NCBI GenBank assembly: GCA_965178125.1
Contig: OZ237753.1
Span: 620,001 to 684,000 of the forward strand
DNA: 64,000 nucleotides
Direction of reading: 5' to 3'
DNA from: Bilabrum cf. latius
Taxonomy: Eukaryota; Bigyra: Bicosoecida; Bigyra; Bicosoecida
The position numbers and the translations under genes are program-made. The notes below the pieces were generated by a model. The model saw only the letters and a list, made by a program, of their open reading frames with translations. It had not been told where the DNA came from and did no database searches. This document shows positions 56,058-64,000 of this stretch, piece by piece. Position 1 is the stretch's first letter. Each line of letters begins with the position of its first letter.

Positions 56058-57057
56058 ATGGCGTCCATCACCGAGACAAAGGTCATTGATGAGAAGCTTA
56101 GGGAGTAGCTGACTGCTGACCAGGTAAGTGGGTGCTTAATAGCGCTTCGTCGCCCCGAATGTGTGGAACTGAGGTTCGTCTCGCTGGTTCGACTCGCAGT
56201 CGGTGCACTGGCCACAAGTACGATTCAACGCTTGCTTCAGCCGCAAATCATACATTTCGCTGTTCATCATCCTCTCAATGGTTTGCTACAGCCCAAGGAT
56301 GTACTGTTTGACCCGCTTATACCGAATCGTTGTGCGCGTCGATTGAACCGTTCACACCTGCAGCTTAAGGAGTACGGGACCGTATTCGATGACCTGGATA
56401 CAGACCACAGCAAGTCTATTGATACCAAAGAGGTTAAGAAAGCGCTCGAGCAGAGCGGAATGGTGAGCAAGCCAGGCGATGTAGCTGACTTTCGAAGCTT
56501 CATGGCACGCGTGCGATCCATCCTCGGCTTCATTGAGACGATTCGCTGCCCTTGCGCGCCCCAGCTCCACATGATAATTTGTATGCAAATTTGTGTTTGC
56601 GACTAGTTCTCGTTTGGAACGAGCCGTATTCATCCGTTGCAGTTGTCAACTGTGTTTTTGACCGGATGCAATGTCAAGCTGCATGCTTTCCATTTCATCG
56701 CAGACACCTACGGATGACGAGGTGAAGGAAATGGTGGCCCGCTTCGATGCTGACGGCAACGGGACGCTCGAAAGGGACGAGTGGCTGGAGCTTGCAGCAA
56801 CGATGTTTTTGGGCAAGAGTGAGAGGGAGTTGCTGCAGGAGGCTTTCAAGGTACTGGATAAGGACAACAAGGGTTTCATTTCTGCAGAGGACATCCAGGC
56901 TGTGATAGAGGCGATGCCCACGACACCGAAGATTCCCGATGGCGGGGTCCCAGAGCTCCTGGCTGCCGGTGAATCGGCCAAGGCGGACCAGCTGACCGGG
57001 GAAGAGTTCGAGTCTCTCATCGAAAAGACTGTGCCGCAGCATAAGAGACGCCGGTGA
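56058..57057 (+). CDS. EF-hand calcium-binding protein (calmodulin/centrin-like, three exons)
   Basis: Exons 56058-56123, 56364-56462 and 56704-57057 (gtaagt...cctgcag; gtgagc...atcgcag), all phase 0, give 172 residues; TGA. The N-terminus reads REK-like KLRE-TAG-LTADQLKEY, parallel to calmodulin's ADQLTEEQIAEF, so TAG stands exactly where Gln is (TAG at 56106). EF loops: DTDHSKSIDTKE and DADGNGTLERDE complete; DKDNKGFISAED with Asp at position 12; a fourth is degenerate. A calcium sensor, cytosolic or axonemal. The last about 45 residues are family-atypical and end in a basic cluster KRRR. Confidence 0.85.
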
Positions 57058-57706
57058 GACTGTCATTGCAGCGGCTGGGGGAGGGTGTAGGCTGGGTGCA
57101 GTCGGCCGGTCGTCTCGTCCAAGGGATGAATAGGGAGGGCGTGTTATCCTGGGTGGAGGCAGGCAGGGTGGTTGTTGCGGGGCGATACGATACTTGCGTG
57201 CACAAAGCGTGGAGTGCACTTGCTACAGGGGCCATGGGGCCTTTTGCGCGCATGGGCAGGCACCGTAAACCAATGGGCTGGCCAGAGACGAAACCTTGGC
57301 TGGCTTAGTAGTGGTGCTGCGCCCAGAGCCAAAGTCGGCCATGGCCTGGCTTGGAGCAGTGGAATTTGCCTTTGGTAAGTGCAGTATTTGCTTTGCATCG
57401 TCGTGGGATACAGAACGGAGGCTTGGGAGAGCGATGATTTGCGCGGTCGGTCGATTGTGCTCGGTTGAGTCCTTTTTCAGTCGCTGTAGCTGCGGAGCTC
57501 AGTCGGGCTGATTGTATTCAGTTGCATGTGTTTTCTTTGACAGGGAACTTAGATCATACACAACAAAAAGCATGTCACAAACCATCACTTAGGGCGAGCC
57601 GGAGGCGAGATGCTTTAGGGCGAGACCAATCTCGCCACAGCGCCACGACCAAACAAGGGTGGTTCGAGCAGGATTATGCATGTATATGTCTCCTAAGGTC
57701 TCTACT
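57058..57706. other. Intergenic between convergent genes
   Basis: 650 bp with small frames on both strands but no motif, repeat or RNA gene recognised. Presumably two 3' UTRs/terminators. Confidence 0.45.
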
Positions 57707-60700
57707 TCATGGCTTGAGGCCATCAATTGACACTCGAGGGACTTCGGCGGCAGCAGTCGGTTCCGCACCTGCTGGTTCGAATGCTCGGGACCGAGCGGCA
57801 TTCGTGCCGCTGCTGCCAAGATCAAAAGCGGGCTTCGCCGTAGCATTTATCCCGCTTACAGGTGTTGATTCCCTACGATGATCATCCGGTGAAGCGTCCC
57901 GCCTCCGGCTCGCTCTTACCGTGCGACCGCCTTGAATCTGCTCGAGCGCTCGCATTAAGTCCTTGGCCTGCTGCAGATCGCGCTCCCACTCCTCCGGCTC
58001 TTTAGGCTTACCAGCAGCACCTGTGCTGCCATATGACTGCATCCGCCGCCTTCCAGCTGCAGCTATCCCAGCTCGATCACTTGCCCCGCCCCCGCTGCCC
58101 CTCGCAGCCGAGACGAGCCCGATCTCTGCATCCACGTCCATGCCCAGCCCCCCTGCCCTTTGCAGCACGTCGCGGACTCTGGACTTGCGGTCGTTGTCAC
58201 CCACCTCCTGCTCCTTCCCCGACACTGCATTGCGATGCACCCCCGCAGAGCTGGGATACTCGTCCAGCCGCCTCAGCATGCCCCTCTCCTGATCCTCGAT
58301 CCTCGAGACTCGCCCAGCCATGCCGTCCAGCTCGCCCCTCACCTCTCTGAGCCTCTGCCGCACGGCTTCCTCCCTCTCAGCCGCCTCTAGAGCCGCTGTG
58401 GGAGTGCCCATCTGGGTGTCCCTCGACCGGAGCTAGTGCCTCAGCTCGGGGGATGGGACTGGGTCATTGTCAGACTAGCACTGCGCTGTGCCCCTCGAGA
58501 CTGTGTGGTCCGGCTCGCGGGCAATGGCCGAAGGTACGGCGGGGCCTAGAATCGATGGCGCGATCCTGCTGTGGCTTCGGCGGGATTGTGCCTCTGGTTT
58601 CCCTGCATCGGTGGGGATCGACCGGGCGCCCTATTCACCAGGGTGCACATGGGATTGACCACCACCTGTTCCGCTCGGTGCTCCGCTGAGCCTCGGGGAC
58701 GCTGGCACAGTCATCCTGTCCAGCTCGCTCTCGTCCAAGATGTCACCCAGGAGCAACACGTCGCTGTCGTCCACAGCACCGTTCGAATCCTCCGAAGGGC
58801 CAGCGACCGGTGTGCCTATCCATCCGCCAGCAGCCCCAGGCCCGACCCCTGCGGGTGAGACGAGGCCAGCACTGCCAACCGACGCGCTCGGTCTGTGCCC
58901 TTGCCGCGGCGATGAGAAATGCTAGAGAGCCTAAGGCACGGTACTAGATATAGGCAGCCCCTCAGCAGAGATTCGAACGGACACGCCCCTCTTCTCGCCC
59001 TGCACACCGCGTGAGCCAGCTGTGCGCAGCTGGGTTTCGCTGGCGGTGAAAACAGCCTCGTGCTCATCAGCAGCAGGGACAGTAGATGCCCCCGCTAGCT
59101 TCGAGACGCTACTACCATCCTGCCTCCGGGCATCACCCCTAAGTTCCTGCGGGACAGGCATCCGCAGCAGCCGAAGAGATCCCAAAGCACCGCCGGCTCC
59201 ATCACCTGCGCGAGAATCCGGCTGGTGACTTGCCGCTGCTGCTCGCCCCAGCGACTCCCGCTCCTGACCAGTGCTAGGATTGAGAGCACGGAAAGTGCTA
59301 GGCGCGCTTGTACCTCGATGAAATGGCCTGGTGACGCGCGTCCTGCCGGGTGTGGTTCCTGATTGTGTCGAGGAGTCGGTCGTATCGACATCCACCAGGG
59401 ATCTCCTTCTATCTGCCCCACTATGCTTCCGGGCTTGCGGTAGTGCTCGACGCGCGGCAGCAGGCATCGTCTGCAATGGGGCCACTTTCCATCCGTCTAC
59501 AATGGCCCCGGGGTGCTGCTGTGCTGCAGTCCGCACCTCAGCTGCTAGCTTGCTCGAAGCCGCCAAGGTGGCACTAAGAGGACCAGCGATCTTTGAGGGA
59601 GCTTCTCGCTCTGTTCGTATCCGGCTACGAGACGATGCTCGGCTATCATGGGGTGGAACGTGCGCATTGGTCGAGCCGGCAGTCGGTTTCTTGCCCCGCA
59701 AGAGTTGTTGGCCCCGTTGAATCCTCTCCTGCAGCGAGCGCAGATGCTGGGTCTGGCCATGAGCACCAGAGTCTCGGAAGCTGGCAGCGGATCGTCCGTG
59801 GGCCAATGACTCGCGCAATGCTTCACGACTTGTTCCAGGTTCAATTGAGCTGATCGGCAGTTGGCGCGTCGGCACAGGGTCAAAGCCATCGCCGCCCGTC
59901 TAGTCCTGGCTAGAATCCAACGGGTCGGTCTGCATCGCTGTCTCTGTCTCTTGCCTCTGCGATACCGTCTCGAGTTCATCTCTCCTTCCGTCGCAGCCCG
60001 GCATCGATGCAGAGAGATCCAAGACAGTCCGCGGGGACGTCGCCGCTCCCTCGGTTGGCTGTGCCTGCTCCGGCTGGGCGTCTGCAACCTGCCTCGCGGC
60101 GGGCGGCACGGGCGGCACGTCGGCAGCACTCTCTGAGTTGTGATCCACAGAGAATCCCACCGATTTCACGCGGCACTCCCGCTGGGCCTTGAACGACGAT
60201 GAGCCAGGAGACGTGGTGGGCGGAGCAGACACGAGGTCTGAGTCCAGCAGCAGCATCGCACTCTAGTCAGGGGACTTCCCCAGGGCTGGTGACAACGATG
60301 TTGTCTCCTTGGCACCAGCGGTCTCTTCAGTGGGCAGTTGCACCTCTTCAGAAGACTTCAAAGCGAAGTGATCGCCGCTATCGCTAGCTATTTGGGCTGC
60401 TTGCTCTGCTGACAGGCTCTCAGCTGGGCTTTTCGCGAGAGCGGCACGAGGCAAAGGCTCGATGCTTGCAGAGGCTTCCGCGCAAGACTCTGCAGCAAAC
60501 CCAGTTCTACTTGAGGCGGCAAGATTCCCTTTCTTTTGTCGGGGTACAAGCTTCAGATCGTCTTCGTCGTCTTCTTCTCCAGAAACATGGCCTCCATCCG
60601 CCCCTGCCACTGACAGCCGATCCTCTAGCGTCTTGCCCCATGACTCGTGCTCTTGCTGCAACTTTCGAATGGCTTCAAGGGAAGTTTTCTCGCTGCTTGA

Positions 60701-63700
60701 CGTGCCTAGGTCATGCCTTGCAGCGTCCGCACCAGATGATGGACGCATCCCATCGGCCTCGAGCTCTGTGCCAGGGGCGGCACCGTCAGCGAGCCTGCCG
60801 GCAGCAGTCATTGTCTCATGGTACTGCAATGTTGCCAACTCGATGTCCTTGGCTTCTTCTGTGGATAGACCTGCACGGATATCGCTGCTATCGACATCCA
60901 GCTATGGAGCACCCAGCCATGATGCCACTGTGCGCAGCTGCTTGGGTGCGTCAGCCGACAGGGCAGGATGCTCCGAGCCCGCAGTTGCAACCGCATCATC
61001 CTCTCCATCGCCATCGCCCTGGCCGCCACCAAGGCTTGCAATCACATCTGCCATCTCGTCGACGTCCTAGGCCATGGTGGTGGGAGCCAAAACGTGCATG
61101 GCATGGCGCTTCGCTGCCGCCTCGGCAGCGGCGCGATCCCTGGCTCGTTTCCTGGCGATCCTCTCCGTCGCTGAGTCGAGATCAAAATTGTCGTCACCTT
61201 CAAGTCGGTGCCTTGCGGCTTGAGGCTCGCCGCGTGCCTATGCCTTGCGCGGTTCCATCGCTCTACCAGCACCGTCTCGAAGTGCACCCTCACGCTCGTT
61301 GCGTCGCCCAGCCACGAGGTCCCTCACCACCTCTCGCACCGGGCGGCCACTTGAAGGGGACGGCCCCCGTTCCGCCAGGGGCACAGGCTCCCCTGTATCT
61401 GCATCTACCCCATGCGCCTCGCCCTCGATATCTTCAGGCACGTCTGGAAGCACAGATCGCGGCGATGACGCGGAGGCCGCGCCCAGCCCGAAACCCTTAA
61501 CTGGTGCACCCGTGGGCGCAGGCATGCTTGACCGCATTCCGGATCGCCCCGAGGAGGAGCGTCCCGGTGATGATGCGCTGCCCGTAGACGATGAAGACGA
61601 ACTCCTGCGTTGGCGCGACTTCCTGACGGCCGGGTTCGCGTCAGACTCCCACCACGGGTGGAACAGGATGCCCTCCTAGAGGCGGCTGCAAGCAGTGGTT
61701 GCGACATCGTGGGCGAGGCCGCAGGGAACGAACGGGGCCAAGGACCGAGCAGCTTCTGGGTTGCCAAGCACGGCTTCCAGCTCGCGCTCGCTCAGCTCGT
61801 ACCCGAAGCGGTTCATGCGCGCCATTGACCACATCAGCAGAATCCAGCTGCTCTTGGCCAGGTCTCGGGGAGCAGTTGTTTGGGAAGATCCGGGGCTGTT
61901 CCGGACTGAGGCGTGCTCGTGATCGGCACCCCCTGGGCTTCTCAGCTGCAGCAGACTCGCAGGTGGGCACACAAGACCTACGATCCCTGCATCTGTCGAT
62001 TCCATGCTTCTAGAGTCCAGCGTCCCGGTTGCATCAGCTCGAGCCTGCCGATGCAGCTCGTCGAGCCTCGGTGCGAAAGCAGCTGCTGTTCCATACTCGG
62101 CTGCAGCGGCCCCCGGCTAACTCTGCGCCCAGGTTGACTGCGATGATGCCGCGCTCGCTACAGCAAGCACCCAGGCATGTGGACTCTCGATTTGGAGATC
62201 GGCGTCTGGATCTGCCACCGCGGCAGCTAAGAAGCAGGCCGCGGCAGGCAGCCCACACGCAGCTAGAGCCTATGCCAAGGCCCTCGAAAAAGTAAGCACA
62301 TTAGAACTGATACCTCCTTGCTCCCTGGCTTGTGCCCTAGCGACCCGGGAGCACGCTCGGATGCTCTCGGTGATAACGAAGCGCGCTGCCTGCTTGGACC
62401 GGACGGACCCACCGCGCGCCCTGAGGACTGCCGCGGCTGCTCGAATGATTGCGTTCATATCCTTGCCTTCTTGTGTCCCGTCTATTGAGAGGATGGCCTA
62501 TACGGCCGCGAGGCGACCATGCGATACACTGCGAGCAATCAGGCCTAGCAGTCGCCCAGCACAACCCATGATCTGCTGTCGTTCAAGCCTGGAGACCCAC
62601 TCTGGCTCTGTGGGTGGGCCAAGCACCTGCAGTTCGGAGCCGCTAGAGGAGGCTGCCGCATTGCCAGAATCCCGGGGCGATGGGTGTTTCGCCAGTGTCA
62701 TGGCAGAAATGAGTCCTTCAAACACGTGCTTTCCGCGAGTGCCGATGCTCCTTGCGCACACAAACAGAACGTCGAGGGCAACGCACAAGCGACGGAAGGC
62801 CGCAATGCGCTGCTAGTCCATCGACTGGGACTCTCCGCCTCTGGCTAGCGCTCTGAGGATGGTGCTGGTCGTTGAGAGGTACTTGGGGTCCACCGAGCAT
62901 CCTCGGCGTCGGGCAGCTGCGATGATCTCTCGCATCGCTGCGTCCAATGCGACGGCAAGACTGCCAGCAGCCTAGTTGCCAGCAGAGCAGGCTGCCCGGT
63001 TCCTGTGTCGGGCACGACTCCGGCCGCACGCCGCCACAGCAAACAACCGCAGCCAATGCGAAGTAGCAGCCAGGGTATCTCCCTCACTAGACGTGGCAAT
63101 TTCACCCGCTGCCTGGGACAAGGACGCATCCACAGCCTATAGAATTCTGCCGCAATCCGCTTGAGCATCGTTTTTGGCCTGCAGTCGCGCGTGCTAGCTT
63201 GAGAACCCGCCTGCTTCGAGCAAGAAGGGCGTGCCCGCCACGAGGCACCCAGCCGCTTCCACAGCAAGCATCACATCCTATGAATAGGGTGCGAGGGATT
63301 GCATTGCCCGCTCCGCTTCATCGACCGCCTCGCGGAGCACATCCATGCGGAGGTCGTGATCGCGACGGCCCACGCAGGCGCCTGCCACCGACAGGATCGC
63401 AAACACGTCCGATCTGTTCCCCTGTTGCACGAGCTGTTTCAGCCGCGCCGTAAAGGCGGCCTGCATTGCCGCTTTCGGAAGCCTGGGCCTGAAGTACTTC
63501 GCTATGGCAATCGTAGCGCTTGCGTGTTGCAAAGCGATGCCAACTGACGGCACAAGCGAATCGACATCCACATGGCGCCCGTCCAGCTGCAGTTTCCAGG
63601 TAGCAGGCATCACGCCACTACCACTGTCGAAATCCTAGCCAACTCCTGCTTGTGCTTGCCCAATAGACAGCTAAGCAATATAAGCCCTCTCGTCAGACTG

Positions 63701-64000
63701 TACATCGTGCTGTGGCACAGCCGATACCCTCGCTCCAGCAAACATGGCCGCGTACGTAGCCACGGTGCTGCACCGGGCACCTAGCAGCAACTCAACACCA
63801 AGTGCAGGCGTCACCTCTGGGACAGCGAGAACTCCCCGTTCGGCCGTCTCCCTCTCAATTGTCGCGAACCGAACGACATCACTGTGGCGCACAGGCCTAC
63901 CTGCCACACCAGTCATCACGCCAGCAATCGAAGGCGGGTCTAGACAAGGGGCCTCATGGGGCAGCACGACGTGCATAATGCCATCTTGATACTTGCCTTT
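57707..64000 (-). CDS. Giant helical/disordered protein, 3' part (5' end beyond window)
   Basis: A single minus frame is open from the right edge to TGA at 57707, about 2,097 codons, crossing some 20 TAGs (lower coordinates include 63671, 63278, 62498, 62270, 61676, 61238, 60263, 59900, 58931) and no TAA or TGA. The first about 700 residues look like an alpha-solenoid: LTPALGVELLLGA-type helices, KAAMQAAFTARLKQLVQQGN, RIL-TAG-AVDASLSQAAGEIA, RIAAFRRLCVALDVLFVC. The remainder is largely disordered with charged helices (EEWERDLQQAKDLMRALEQI) near the end. Family not recognised. The many TAGs fall in helices at polar faces or in disordered parts. Some low-complexity segments could hide introns. 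Confidence 0.7.

Noticed and set aside
1-64000. Genes are decayed pseudogenes, with TAG as ordinary nonsense mutations
   Set aside because: Interruptions are TAG only, never TAA or TGA, and the frame never shifts across conserved domains in over a dozen genes. Random decay would give all three stops and indels.
1-64000. UAG decoded as leucine (table 16)
   Set aside because: TAG sites are mostly polar or helix-surface positions, and one aligns with calmodulin's Gln. A few sites are neutral, so Leu is disfavoured rather than excluded.

Overview
This window is nuclear DNA of a GC-rich, gene-dense, probably unicellular eukaryote. It has GT-AG introns, eukaryote-only genes (a CENP-C/Mif2 kinetochore protein, a Miro GTPase, a LYR/FMC1-type mitochondrial factor, a MAT1-like RING protein, an EF-hand protein) and long ankyrin and TPR proteins. 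I cannot name the lineage.

The main observation is that TAG behaves as a sense codon. Translated with the standard code, most genes shatter into pieces ending at TAG. The pieces lie in one frame, are separated only by TAG, and together give continuous domains. No gene I could close ends in TAG: about sixteen stop at TGA and three at TAA. TAGs fall inside TPR, ankyrin, EF-hand, GTPase, LYR and coiled-coil segments at polar positions, often where Gln is expected (for example Q of the calmodulin-like LT-x-x-Q start, or G-Q-F/Y of a TPR). The simplest reading is UAG = Gln with UAA and UGA as stops, which is NCBI translation table 15. All gene models here use that reading. Splicing also has a local signature: donors are mostly GTGAGN or GTAAGT, and most supported acceptors end in CGCAG.

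Layout. 0-7 kb: a DFR-like reductase, a LRR/ankyrin protein whose 3' end is a 39-bp minisatellite, and an N-acetylglucosamine-6-sulfatase-like enzyme. 7-18.7 kb: a large acidic protein surrounded by four sets of inverted duplications, a MAT1-like RING gene, and a truncated sulfatase copy. 18.7-32 kb: Miro and CENP-C from a shared divergent promoter, an ankyrin protein, and a TLDc protein divergent from it. 32-37.4 kb: one 1,795-residue CLU-like/TPR protein with two C-terminal membrane segments. 38.7-47.5 kb: three loci carrying a near-identical C-terminal ankyrin cassette, with two small CxxC proteins between them. 47.6-57 kb: a phytanoyl-CoA dioxygenase-like gene, FMC1-like, App1-like phosphatase, a coiled-coil protein and an EF-hand protein. 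57.7-64 kb: the 3' 6.3 kb of a giant protein that runs off the window.

No rRNA, CRISPR or convincing tRNA gene was seen. All domain calls are by eye and no alignment was run. Several low-complexity stretches make reading-frame evidence weaker there than in the conserved domains.
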